Assembly: GCA_037074615.1 (NCBI GenBank)
Contig: CM073554.1
Coordinates: 21,845,501-21,909,500, forward strand
Direction: 5' to 3'
Length of the DNA: 64,000 nucleotides
Origin: Leucaena leucocephala
Taxonomy: Eukaryota > Streptophyta > Magnoliopsida > Fabales > Fabaceae
In this document: one piece after another, positions 1 through 11,051 of the stretch
Position numbering within the stretch: the stretch's first letter is position 1
Layout of the letters: each line of letters opens with the position of its first letter
The notes under the pieces: model-generated
What the model was told of the DNA's origin: nothing
The model's database searches: none
Seen by the model: the letters and a program-made list of their open reading frames with translations, nothing else
Program-made: the position numbers and the translations under genes

Positions 1-1434
1 TTATTTATCTAAAATAACTTTTTTTTCATAACCTATTTTTTAAAAGCCATTTTTCCAAAGCTATCCAAAAATCCTTTTTCTTTCATAAACTTTTCTAAAA
101 TCCTATCCAAACATACACTATAACTCCTTATTGTATGCTCTTAAGTTGTTATTAAATTTTAAATTAATTAATTATTTTATTTAGGACCTCATAATCATTT
201 CTATAAATTTACCATACTTAGCCCGTAACCCAGGATGAATCAAATTTTGAATAGAGTGACATTTTCTAAAATCTAAAAGTGGTTTCAACTAACCAGGAGT
301 TGGTCGATAAGGTATGGGTTTCAATATGGTTATAAAAAGGTTTTCGATGAATACTTTGCAAGAATATAAATATTACTGAAGCTGTGAATATGGTGAGTTT
401 TAATTATAATTACATAATAACAAAAGAGAGAGAGAAGAAGAAGAAAGAGGGGAAAGGAGGGAGTGGGCAGGCAGGAGGAAGAGGAGGACAAATTAGATGA
501 ATAATGAATTTGGCAATAGAGAACGGCCTACCCAAACACTCCCACACCTCAACTTCTCTTCCTTCTTTCTTTTTCCCTTTCTCATATCCTTTATATTATT
601 CTTTTCAACAATCACAAATTAATAACATGTCCGCAATAAAAGATTAGAAATATGTATTACTTCAAAATTTTCATAAGTAATCCAAATTAAAATGAATTGA
701 ATGGATAGTCATAAGTGTATATAATCTCTAAACACTGTTTGTCTATTTTTTTTATATAATTTATTTCATTAAGTAAGATTCCAACTTTTGCATAAGAACA
801 ATGTGATAAAATTGCCTCAATTGTTTTTTTTTTCTTTGAGCCTACAAGGATCATCTACCAACAACAGAAACTAATTTCACCCTACATATGCAAGGCAAAG
901 GTTCAGGATATATAGATTAAAAAAAATAAAAAAATATCACTTCCAACCAATTTTTTTCTATATATCACTTCAGTATTTATTATAAGATACTTTTAATTAA
1001 TTCTCAAAAACAAGTGAGTGATAGTTAAATTGTTAAATATATTTTAAATTTATTAAATTTTCTAAATTTACCTTTATTGAATTTTTTTCTCTCTCTCTCC
1101 ATTCATAAATCACTCTAACCTCTCTTTCCTCTTTTTATCTCTCTAAAAGGAATTAAAATTAAAAAAAGAACTCATTAATAAATCTCTAAATAACTTATAT
1201 TTTGTTAGGATAAAAAATTTCTTTTATGTGATAGGGACTGGAGTGGTCCAAAAGTTGAGAAAGGAACCCCAAGTAGTGAGTTAAGAAGAGGAGTAAACTA
1301 TTGGGAAAAGAACACTTATCAAGGAATGGAGGGAGGGGGATACATATGACTTTAGGGTGAATCGCACTGAAACTGGGGACATATATGTCCTCAAATAAGA
1401 GGTTGGGGCACTCTCTCTCCTTCCCATCTGGTTG
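1..1434. other. AT-rich intergenic region upstream of MIR390
   Basis: No convincing gene is seen. The stretch is AT-rich, with a purine tract of GA/AAG repeats near 424-490 and pyrimidine tracts near 1088-1140. The open frames here are short and of random composition. The last few hundred bases probably hold the MIR390 promoter. Confidence 0.5.
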
Positions 1435-1443
1435 TATAAATAG
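1435..1443 (+). promoter_or_regulatory. TATA box of MIR390
   Basis: TATAAATAG lies 96 bp upstream of the first base of the mature miR390 arm, so transcription would start near 1465-1475. MIRNA genes are transcribed by RNA polymerase II from TATA promoters like this one. The start site itself is inferred. Confidence 0.6.
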
Positions 1444-1522
1444 CACCCAAACATCCCCTCCCTCCTCACTCTTCTTCTTCTTCATCTACCCTGCTCGCCC
1501 ACACGCCTCTTCCTCTGGTTCG

Positions 1523-1633
1523 TGCAGAAGGATCTGTAAAGCTCAGGAGGGATAGCGCCATGGTTGAACCTCACCTCTCTCCCTGTGTTCTTCCTTTGCG
1601 CTATCCATCCTGAGTTTCATGGCTTCTTCATGC
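1523..1633 (+). ncRNA. MIR390: MIR390 precursor hairpin
   Basis: The mature arm at 1539-1559 reads AAGCTCAGGAGGGATAGCGC plus a final C, which is the invariant land-plant miR390. The star arm at 1599-1619 begins CGCTATCCATCC and ends GAGTTTCA. The arms pair with 2-nt 3' overhangs, one G-U pair near the 5' end and a single mismatch at position 11 of the miRNA. The loop between them is 39 nt, and flanking gaag/cttc bases extend the stem. miR390 loads AGO7 and cuts TAS3 RNA to make tasiRNAs against ARF2/3/4; this is family knowledge. The primary transcript probably runs on past the CT-rich tract at 1636-1660. GT at 1683 and AG at 1772 or 1796 could bound an intron there. No TAS3 locus was seen in the window. 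Confidence 0.95.
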
Positions 1634-2482
1634 TCTCTCTCTCTCTCTCTCCTTCTTCTTCTTCCTCCTGAAATCTTCCAGGTATAAATGTATGTCACCC
1701 TCCTCTCTCTCTCTCCCTCCTTTCTTCTACTCTTGTTTTCGTTTTTTAAGCTACATTAACTAATCCTCTCAGACAACAGAGTTTGTTTATGTGCAGGCTT
1801 GCATGGGGAGAGAGCGTAACAGCCCCTGAAATCGAAGTTTGGCCACATTTGTTGTAGGGTTTTCTCATCAGAAACAGAACGATAGAAGAGTATATCTCTT
1901 ATTGTTGAAGGAGATTTCATTTTCATTGGACAGTTCAAACCGGGCCTGCATACACTGTTTATACCTTTCAGGCATCGTCTGCATTAATTCAATTGGCAAT
2001 AAATAAATAAATAAAAGAATTAAATGAAAATGGATGGTCGTCACGTGGGTTGATGGGGGAAGACGAGAGATATTGTTGACTACTGCCAAAGTCCCAACTT
2101 CGTGCTCGCCACGCTATAACACTTCTATTCAATTCAATTCTCAATTATTCACAGTGCCTATGCCTAACCCCTTCAACCCATTTATTTCTTTATTAGCCAC
2201 TCCTCCTCCTTCTCCACTGGCAGGTAAGCCTTGCAGTTTGCAACTTAGCTTCCTGTCTTTTCTCTTTAAAAAATCAATTTGATTAATTTAAAAAATTAAT
2301 TAATATAATATATTTTTAAATATATTAATCATTTTCTTTAACCCATTTTGCATTGGTAACATGAGTGTCACTATCCATTCGGCCTAAGTCAAGTTTGGAG
2401 AAAAATGTGGAACCGCTTGACGAACATCACTATGTAAGATGCAAATAGCCATCCATTTGGACTTTGAAAGCAAGGAAATAAA

Positions 2483-2728
2483 TATATACTCTTTTATTCT
2501 TAATATAAGAGATAATTAATTTTTTTATAGATTAAAGAAATCAAAAAATTAGTTAATTATAATTAATATAAGAGCTATTTGACTTATTTAAATAGATTAA
2601 GAAGTATATACTATGAATTCTTTTTTATAAGTTAAATATACTCATAATTAACTAATTTATATGACTTATTTAATTCATCTAAAAAGTTAATTAACTTTTA
2701 TACTAAAAATAGGAGGAGTTTATATATG
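2483..2728. mobile_element. MITE-like element with imperfect terminal inverted repeats
   Basis: The two outer thirds, roughly 80 bp each, are imperfect reverse complements of each other. Both reach an inner TTAGTTAATTAT motif, and the ends read TATATACTC and GAGTTTATATA. The total is about 245 bp, with TA at both borders, which would suit a TA-target MITE. There is no coding capacity. The family is not identified. Confidence 0.45.
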
Positions 2729-3232
2729 AGAAAATGACAAAAAAGACCCTAAAAATTGTAAATGCTAAAACAGGATTTTGAGTTATTAACACCATATCTA
2801 TTATTATTAACAAACTTGATTTAAAATTTATTATTTGTTAGAGTATTTTTCTATCATCTTCCCTGTATATATATCAACTTTGGCAATTTTTCTTTTTTAA
2901 AAATATGTTATTTGATATATTTGATTGTAAATCGTTATATATGGAAAGCCATTCACCTAATGCGAAGCATCATGTGCTCTTCACTTTAGTAAAAATGAAC
3001 CACAGAGCTACAAATTTAAATGTAATTCTGATTAGGGAAATAAAATGAACACAGGTCTTAGGCACACAAGAGATTCTGAGCCGTCGGATGAAGTAAGCAA
3101 AGTAAATGCATAAATATATAGATAGATACCCCTAAGAATGCGTGGGAATAATACTCCTATAAGAAAAGAGAATGAGGGAGCCTTATTATTTTCCTTTTGT
3201 GGTGGTTCATTTCATGAGCTGAAAAGATTAAT

Positions 3233-3414
3233 GGGGTTGATCCGAGTGATAAACGGTTCGATATCATTTAAGTAAGGTCTCGAGTTTGAGTTTTGGCGTA
3301 TCTAGAAAATCTATGTTAGGAGACTCACCCACCATAGTCAGATGCGCGACGGGGGTCAGATTTAGATGTAGCCGGGACATAGCTTAGGAGAACTGGGTGG
3401 GCAACTAAAAAAAA
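3233..3414 (+). mobile_element. tRNA-related SINE, copy 1
   Basis: A segment of about 180 bp starts GGGGTTGATCCGAGTGATAA, which resembles a pol III A box, has a B-box-like GGTCTCGAGTTTGAG about 35 bp later, and ends in an A-rich tail after GGTGGGCAACT. A diverged copy lies in the opposite orientation at 53682-53862, so the stretch is a dispersed repeat. Short length, pol III-like boxes and an A tail indicate a SINE. Target duplications were not resolved. Confidence 0.6.
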
Positions 3415-3448
3415 GAAATAAAAAGCATAAAAAGTTAAAACAAGAAAC

Positions 3449-3474
3449 TATATATATATATATATATATATATA
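3449..3474. repeat. (TA)13 microsatellite
   Basis: Thirteen uninterrupted TA units lie about 35 bp past the SINE tail. Confidence 0.9.
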
Positions 3475-4742
3475 GCTTTAGTGGAGTATCTGGAGATCTT
3501 GTCCTCATATTTGTAATCTCAAGTAATTTGGTTTGAAATGCAGGCTACCACATATTTATAATTCTAAATTGCTTCTACATGTCCCCCTACATGTCCCCTT
3601 CTGGAATCTTCATTTCCATCTAATTATTGCTCTAACTACTGCTTTATGGTCAATCAAATCCTTCAAAACATATCCCTCGCCCTTTCATTTTTCTTTTCGA
3701 TCGGATTATTGCAATATTCTAACTATGTAATAATGTTAATAGGAGCAGCATTTTTTTTTTAATTTAAAAAAAGGGCACTACTCTGGAACTGTTGCATTTT
3801 TATTCATTGGGATTTCATAGCCTTTGGAAGGAGTCAAGGCGTATCTTTGACTCTACTTAATTAGATCGCCTTTCATCCATATGATATAATTCTCTCTCTT
3901 TTTTTTTTTAATTTCTTTATATTAATATACCTCTGAGATTATGAAACAATTTATTACTATTACGTATTGAATCAACAACACATAACACTAATAACCCTTT
4001 AACTATCACACACACACACACGAGACAATCCTAGTTGTAAGAAAAACAACGAATTGCTCTTCAAAGATCAAAAGGCATCAGAAAGTAGACAAGTGTCTTT
4101 GGATCAGATTAACCCCTTTTATATAACAATATATTACAAGTGCAAACTCTTGAGGAATTAAAAGAGAGAAATCTCACTTCACTTTGGGATTGCAACTTTG
4201 TCCCAAAACAAGTTAAAAGAGTATAAGTATATCCTAAAGTTGCCACCCTGTTAATATTACGTTAAAATTCGAATAACTTAGGATTAAACAGGGAACTGGG
4301 GGCCATGGGATCATTTGAGAGTGATATATCGAAATGGTTCGAAACTTGGACAGTTAAGAAGGACAGCATTCATTATGGTTTTGGAACTTCATCATTCAAT
4401 GTGACCATTGGTACTCTTTTGTCACAATAAAATAAAGAGTAATATACACCTGAAAATGGTCCACTCCTTAACCTAAATCCATGTGATCATTTCAGAACTC
4501 TCAATCAATTACTGTACAGGTGGGCCCAAATTATGAAATAGAAGACTGATAGTTTCTGCTCCCATGAGTGAAAAGGCCCATTTCCTAGAAAGTTAAAGGG
4601 AACTGTTTCTGCTTTTGGTCCAATCTCGAAGAAAGCTCCCACTTCTCTCTCCTCCGTTTCTTTCATTCAGATGGAAACGGCCCATACCTTACCCGGGCCC
4701 AATCGAACCAACACGTATCATAAGAATAAATTCTAGTTATAC

Positions 4743-4836
4743 TGATAAAAGGGTGAGATATATGATTATTTAGAGTATATTCGAATCTTAGAAAATATCA
4801 CTTTATTGTGATTTTACTCGCGGCGCTTAAGAACAT
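4743..4836. mobile_element. Fragment of the long-inverted-repeat element family
   Basis: This stretch aligns by eye with part of one arm of the elements at 16829-17552 and 53883-54546. Shared blocks run in the same order: GATAAAAGG, GATTATTTAGAGTATATT, TTATTGTGATTTT and CGGCGCTTAAGAACAT. Only about 95 bp is left, with no partner arm nearby. It is read as a decayed solo remnant. Confidence 0.4.
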
Positions 4837-5312
4837 ATTTTTCATGAACAAAACAAGGTTGCAGATAGTTTAACAGAGAAGAGAAGGGTTCTAATATTCG
4901 GAACTTTATGACATCACTCCTCAATACTTGGGGCGCTGGTGGAAAATAATTGTTTGGTATTTAACTTCTGATATATTTTTGGGTTTAGTCCCTCTTTTAT
5001 ATAGGAAAAAAAATTCCTACGTTCTATTTACCTAAAAAAAATCTCAAGTTCGTAGAGCCTTGTCCGTTGAAAACATTACAATGACATAGTTTTTATCTTC
5101 CCCAATATAATATTTATATATGGTACTATTTAATCAGATTTAAATATTATGGATCCCAAACTACACATTGGTATAAAATATTACATAAACATTACAACAT
5201 CGGGATCAGATTCCTAGGGAATTTTATTAGATTTTCTGTTTATGGTTACTGATATCATATGCTAGTATGACAGTATTGAGCGTTGGAGTAGCAAGAGCAT
5301 CAGTATTGAAAC

Positions 5313-5777
5313 ATGGCTTACTTGCGAACATTCTGGAACAGTCCAGTTAGTCCGAAAGCAAGACACTTTTGGGGACCTGTTGCCAATTTTGGATTTGTGG
5401 TTGCAGTAAATTTCTGTTCACTTGACTCGTTCCTTGTTTCGATGATCAAGTTTGTAAAGCTGTTAACTGATTACAGGGGATGGCAGACATGAATAGACCT
5501 CCTGAAATGATCTCTGACAACATGACATCAGGTTGAATAATATTTCCATATTTCTCAGAGTTGGAACTGGCCATCAAGTTTTCTGATAATATTTCAACTC
5601 TGTTGCAGTAATGTGTATATACTCAGCCCTTCATATGAGATTCGCGTGGATGGTATAGGTACCATATCATGTTTTAAGCAAACAGAGAATAGCTGTGATC
5701 TCACTACCATGTCTTCATTTTGCATCTACAGGCATAGGTACTTGTCAAAGAAGAAGGATGAAGCTGTCTCCAAGTAA
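5313..5777 (+). pseudogene. MPC1: Mitochondrial pyruvate carrier (MPC1-like) pseudogene
   Basis: Three exon-like pieces match the N-terminal two thirds of plant MPC1, an inner-membrane pyruvate importer subunit of about 110 residues. Exon 1 (5313-5405) starts MAYLRTFWNSP and contains KARHFWGPVANFGFVVA. Exon 2 (5477-5531) reads GMADMNRPPEMISDNMT, and exon 3 (5609-5652) reads MCIYSALHMRFAWM. Splice phases fit between these. The family's next segment (QPRNY...LYQLSRW) is absent: exon 3 runs into TAG at 5656, and only a short C-terminal piece, RYLSKKKDEAVSK, follows at 5732-5777 behind an AG. Joining it directly puts it out of frame. The absent segment is about 25 residues and spans a membrane helix, so a working carrier is unlikely. 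A missed distant exon is the alternative. Confidence 0.75.
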
Positions 5778-5779
5778 AA

Positions 5780-8700
5780 GTGATGCTGATTTTGCATGTA
5801 TCAATACAATACTCCTCATAAGGGGTTCATGGGAACTTGCGTTTCCTCATTTAAATGCAACAATGATTGCGGTATATGTAATTTTTCCTATGTTAACTTT
5901 TTTTTTAATAATTATAATATACTCTTATTAAAAGTACTATTAAATATTAAATATAGATACTTTTTTTAATAAAAATTTAAATTTTAATTTACTGTATTAT
6001 AAAAAATTAACTCTTTTTACGAAACCACACCCTATTATTATACTAACCGATTGTTCATGAATCATTACTTATAAGCCCAAAAGCGATTTTCATTGCTGGA
6101 ATGATTTCGAGTACCGTTCAACCGAACCAAAATTATGATATTTTATAAAACGATCACCATTTAGGGAAATTATGATACGTCAGTACCATGTGACACCAAA
6201 ATTAGATCCTAAACTTCAGTCAAATTGAACATCACAATAAAAAACATGCTATTTACTAAATAAGATTAATTTATTGTTCAAGTCACGTCATTCAATGGTT
6301 GAATTGAATTTAAATCAAAATTTTAAACAAAGTTGTTAGCTCGAAAGAGCATCAATCATTTACACTATTCCTAGCTATACTTGCATGAAAAGATTATGCC
6401 CAAAGTTAGGTTAATCAGAACATCGTATATTTAAAATTGAATTATAACTTGCAGCAAATTAGAATACTGACATGCAAATTGATTGCATTTCTCTCCCATG
6501 TACAAAGAAACCTTAAGAAGGCAGTACGGCAAATATAAACTGAAGCTGAAACGATATTCATTTAACATGGTAAAGGGAAACACAGCGAATACAAGGCAAT
6601 ACGAAATATAGATGACAGCATATTACATGAACAGAATTCGACAACCCTGCACAATTACTATTACCCGCTTCAGCCTAAGGAAACACCAAAAATCTAAAAT
6701 ACAACATCATCAACAATGCACGAACTGCATATACCACATTTCCACCCAAAGGTACTCAGTCACACATGTTTACAAGTTGATTCCAGAAGAAACCGTCAAT
6801 AATCCGTGTTAAGCAAAGAGGTCCACCTTGTTTATGGTTTGTCTTCTCTGCTTTGAACCACACAATAAAAAAGTCAACACAAATGATTGGCAATGCCTTC
6901 ATAGCCATAATGCATGCACACACAAATTGAACGTTCTATTTGACAATAAATCATGATTTTCACAAGAGGTTCATAAACAATATACAAGCACAAGAAGTTA
7001 TTGCGGAAATAATTGCCACGCCTTCACATGGTGTTATTACTCCAGGTTCAAACATCTATTTTCTGTCCACAATTTTTCATATCATGATTTTGACAGAGTC
7101 CTGTTAAGCAAAGCAATACAATAATATGTAATTTCAAGTGCTCACCACACGGAAGTTGATAATGATCTTCGTAATAGTAAACTGAACACATCAAAATACA
7201 TATGCCTGAACGAGAAAGCCTGCATACTATTCTAAGCTAAGGAACAAAGCCACTACAGACCATGAACCTTCATTTGACATGTCAATACGTCAATAGTTCT
7301 TTTCAATAAAATGCCTGCTCGTTGCCTGACCACATCCCGAGCCAACCATAAACATGCCTTCTTATCATGAATGAGGCTGAGATGTTACGAAGAAAGACCA
7401 TTTAGGGTGACAAGTCAGCAACTTATTCATTTATTAAGCTCTAATGAAGGGCATCAGCAACAATAAATAAAGTTTTCACTTTTGACCTTATCAAGTCAAC
7501 CAGTTCGGAACACATTTCAAAAAAGCAAAAGAAATGAATGTACAAAAAACGGTCTGAACAAAATAGCATTTTAAGTACATAGAAGGCACATCATGCTGCA
7601 CAATTTAACATTAACGCGCACATGATCCATATAAGGATATGGCTTATATAACCCTATAATCATTATATAACCCCATAATGATTATAGGGTTATAACGTAT
7701 GGTAACTATCCCAAATGCATAAAAAGAAGGGCAATTTATCCTGGCTACATAAACAAGGGGAGACATATGATTAACAAGAAAACTATATCCCAAACAAGAA
7801 ATTCTAGAAAGTTTTCTAACTATGGTAAAGTACCAAATATTGACAGAAAGGCACAAGTTAGAGAGAAAAATGGCATGGTCATGACAAAGGTGAAGTGTTT
7901 CCATATGTCTGGCAAAAGAAAAACAACGAAGAAAAGAACAGGTAAAAAGGAGAAAATAGATATCAGATTTAAATCTGGGTACGCAGTGCTGTTGTGGGTA
8001 TTCTTAATTAATAGATATTATTGAGGCCTCGGCTGTAAGCTTTTGTGCTGGAGGATGTTGCACATACCATTCACAAATTTCCACACGTCAAGCACCAAAG
8101 GTGTTGCACAGCACAACATGCTATGGCAATGCACCATGTGCCTGCATGTATGTCCTGGCATGGAGTTAATAGCTATACTTGAGTAAAATACAGCAGTTTC
8201 ATATCACTGCTGATCAGCAGTGTTGTGATGTCCTCACGAAATACAAAGTGACACATGTTGGATGAAAGTAATCCAGGATTGGAAAATTATTGGCTTTGAT
8301 ATAATGGGCAGGACTCATAATTATTCAGTTAACCAGGATGGAATGATAGAGGAGAAAACACAAATTGAACCACCAGACTATGCTAGAAAGTCCTATCTCA
8401 ACAATTATATACACACACACACACACGCACTTGTGCACATTTAGTGCTCACTACTTGCAAAGCCATTTAACTCTAAGGTCATGCCATTGTTGTCAATAGA
8501 CCATGACTTGTCATCTAAGAGAAAGCAAACCCCAGGATGCACTTCATTGGCTAGTTGGCACATAAAAAACAGGATATCAACATCGTCAACTGGATGGGAA
8601 TATTGTTATTATCTATTATGTCCCCATTTCATTTTTTTTGTCAAAGTGAGAATCAATTAATTGTGTGATGTCAAGGAAAGGCAAAACCAAAATTTAGGGT

Positions 8701-8906
8701 GGTCATTGAATCCCTAATTGGACTGTCTCAGAAAATATTTCTCCTATAACTTTAACATTACTGGTTAATGCTTTCCATCATTGCAAAGGATAAAAGCTCA
8801 CGAACTTTAACAATGCTGACATGAACTAAACGGCTCTTTTCATTTCTTCAGTAGATATGAAGTTACCTGACACAAAAAGAAATGACCGGCAGAAAGATAC
8901 AGACAG
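5780..8906. other. Intergenic region and probable 3' flank of the Abraxas-like gene
   Basis: No gene is supported over about 3.1 kb. Present are a perfect 20-bp inverted repeat (7647-7694) and a short CA run near 8410-8427. Open frames such as those at 7644-7904 and 7767-8024 overlap the inverted repeat or lack recognisable protein features. The 3' UTR of the minus-strand gene should lie just below 8907. Confidence 0.5.
7647..7694. repeat. Perfect 20-bp inverted repeat with 8-nt loop
   Basis: The arm TATAACCCTATAATCATTAT at 7647-7666 is exactly complementary to 7675-7694, separated by ATAACCCC. The transcript would fold into a perfect 20-bp hairpin. It could be a tiny MITE remnant or a chance palindrome extended by slippage; no promoter is evident. 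Confidence 0.85.
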
Positions 8907-10158
8907 TCATTCTGTGACAGCAGACCTGAAAATTTTGTATCTCAACCTCCTATTATGGTTTTCCTGTTAGATGATAAAGAAAAACAATCACAAGTTAGTT
9001 ATTGCATCATGTTTTACAGCTTTTGATTAGACCCAACCGATATCAAGAAATGATGATGCCTAAATCTTGATGTATTTAAAATAAAGCCGCAAATTTAATC
9101 CGTGCTAATTGATTATATTCCTAAAACAATAAAACCAACAATTACAATTGAATTTATTAGGTCAGGTATTATAATGAGTAAACCCGCATGCAATTTGCGT
9201 CATCTAAAACCCAGAGCATTTGTAACATTGCTGTGTATAATTGTTCTGCAGTTACAACAAAACTCACCTGCTCAAGAACATTAGCAGAACTGCTTTCAAC
9301 TTGTCTGGCCAAATTTTCAATTTTAGCAAGCATTTTCTCATACAAATCCTCCAAGCCAGAAGTATAATTCGTTGCTTCTGACCCCACCAAACGATTCAAG
9401 CTCCCGACATCAAATCCGTCTGCACACGTATCCAGCTCTCTCTGATCCTTAGAAACATTCTTCATTTGATTTAAACTCCTCTCATCCTTGTCCTCATTCA
9501 TAGGCGAGTTCCGAAAATCGCAAGCCAATGATGGGAAGGGAGCATTAGGGCTAAAAGAACCATAATGCCCACGAAACGCAGGCCCAACGTTAACAATATC
9601 CAATGATTTAGGGTCGAAAGACTCGGTAACTTTGCGGAATTGGTAAGCGCGGTACTCATGAGTATGGATGGATTGGTCCGATACTAATAGTAACGGCGAT
9701 GCTAATAGTAAGAACACACAAGGGTTAAAATTGGTAGACCCAGGAGCGTTCTTGACAGGAAAAGCGAACTGCGTCATGGAAGAAAGAGAGGCGGTGACAG
9801 CGAATTCTCGCATTGATGGCCGGAGATGGGTTTTACGGCGACCGGAGAACCAACCGATGAGGGAGGGGTGGTGGGTGAGAACGGGGTCAGTGAGAAGGCG
9901 GCGAAGTGAGTGAAGTTCGACGGTACCAGTGGAGTCATAGAAGCTATTGATGGTGCCGGAGCAGAGGAAACCGGTGATGGTGGCGACAAGGGTGGAGGAT
10001 TCGGATTCGGAGTCGTCGGAGAGTGTGGACGGGGTGATGTAGGTGACGTGGCCGAAGAGGAGGCCGTCGACGGCGCCGGGGGAGGTGGAGAAGCGTTGGA
10101 TGACGGAGGCCAAGGTTGGGCCCGAGATTGCAATCTTGTGCAAAGGAAGCTCATCCAT
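8907..10158 (-). CDS. ABRAXAS: Abraxas-like (FAM175) MPN-minus scaffold protein, two exons
   Basis: Exons 10158..9268 and 8963..8907 (stop TGA) encode 315 residues. Exon 1 ends in a CAG/GTGAGT donor at phase 0. Exon 2 follows an AACAG acceptor and adds ENHNRRLRYKIF and a few residues. The protein matches the Abraxas pattern: an N-terminal GLLFGHVTYI strand, SFYDSTGTV, LIGWFSGRRKT, RPSMREF, then VFLLLASP and THEYRAYQF. The C-terminal part (DLYEKMLAKIENLARQVESS) looks helical or coiled-coil. Abraxas is a catalytically dead MPN scaffold that holds the K63-specific deubiquitinase BRCC36 in the nuclear BRCA1-A complex or the cytosolic BRISC; this is family knowledge. I see no JAMM zinc-binding motif, as expected for the scaffold. 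There is no C-terminal SPxF-type BRCT-binding end; the protein stops shortly after the helix. It is transcribed away from the regions above 10.3 kb. Confidence 0.85.
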
Positions 10159-10319
10159 GTCGGCGGCAAGAGATGATCAGTAAGCCACACGTAATACAAA
10201 CAAATGCCACTCGTGAAGCAACGCAGCGTGGCACCGCATTCCTCTGCGGCCAAAATTTTGGGGCGAAGGACAATCAATTCAGAGTGGAATTGCAGTGACG
10301 CTGCCTCTAATAATTTCTT

Positions 10320-10373
10320 TCCTTCTTTCTTTCCTTCCTTCCTTCCTTCTTTCTTTCCTTCTTTCTTTTTTTT
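10320..10373. repeat. TTCC/TTTC pyrimidine repeat
   Basis: Imperfect tandem TTCC and TTTC units run over about 54 bp, just upstream of the Abraxas-like gene on its 5' side, so the minus strand is purine-rich (GGAA/GAAA). Confidence 0.8.
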
Positions 10374-10902
10374 AATATTTTTTTACGAAATTCGCTGTAA
10401 TGATTTCATTTATGTTAAATCATTATTTTCTATTATTAAAAATTGGAGTTAAATGTAAAAAAAAACATATCAGGATCCAGACATTAGTAATAAAATTTAA
10501 AAAGAATAATAATAAATTGAATTTGTGTTAAGTCTCGAATTGGTTTGTTTATGGATTGAACCACTCTTTATCCCACGTATTAAATATGCATCATTATTCA
10601 ATTAATTTTTATTGCATATTATATTGTTCTAAATAAATAATAACCATTGCCCTTCAATTAGAGACATGGTTGCTAATTATTAAATAAGGATTGGTCAAAA
10701 TATTATTGAATATTAGAAAATTTCAATTGAACACGTCACACTCCCCAGAGGGAAAAAAACAGGAGAATAAATTCAGGTATTAGATTGAAAGGGGGCAAAA
10801 TGATTATTAAAAGCAGAAAATATTACATATTACTCAAGTTAGAAGGAAATGAGAAGTGCTTCTAAACCTAGGGAAGGGCATAATATCTATCTATCTATCT
10901 AG

Positions 10903-11051
10903 GAGATATTGGTGAAAGAGATTGAAGTGTGTGTCAGGCAGCAAAAGTGGGATTTTGCTTTTACACAGTTCCGCAGGTTTCTCAGAGACCAGAATGTCAC
11001 ATTTGAGCCATTCCAACCCTACAACATCCTCATGACCACCAATGATAAAGG
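10903..11051 (+). pseudogene. Isolated exon-like coding fragment, unrecognised
   Basis: An open stretch is bounded by an AG after an ATCT repeat (10886-10902) and a possible donor AAAG/GTGTTT near 11051. It codes for about 49 residues with protein-like composition, including VKEIEVCVRQQKWDFAFTQF and FEPFQPYNILM. A TAG lies just upstream in frame, inside the presumed acceptor. There is no ATG and no partner exon that I can find in the next kilobase on either side. I do not recognise the family. It may be an orphan exon of a dead gene, or chance. Confidence 0.3.

Larger units (their letters stand above)
1797..5312. other. Intergenic region rich in transposon relics
   Basis: No intact gene is supported. 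The stretch holds a MITE-like element (2483-2728), a SINE (3233-3414), a TA microsatellite (3449-3474), a CA run near 4009-4021 and a fragment of a long-inverted-repeat element (4743-4836). The rest is AT-rich with short random open frames. Confidence 0.5.

Noticed and set aside
1195..1485. Minus-strand 96-residue frame over the MIR390 promoter
   Set aside because: It crosses the TATA box and start region of MIR390 and has no recognisable domain.
9910..10176. Gly/Asp-rich plus-strand open frame
   Set aside because: Antisense shadow of Abraxas exon 1 with low-complexity composition.
9774..10277. Pro/Ser-rich minus-strand open frame of 167 residues
   Set aside because: It overlaps Abraxas exon 1 in another frame; its composition is a by-product of that coding sequence.
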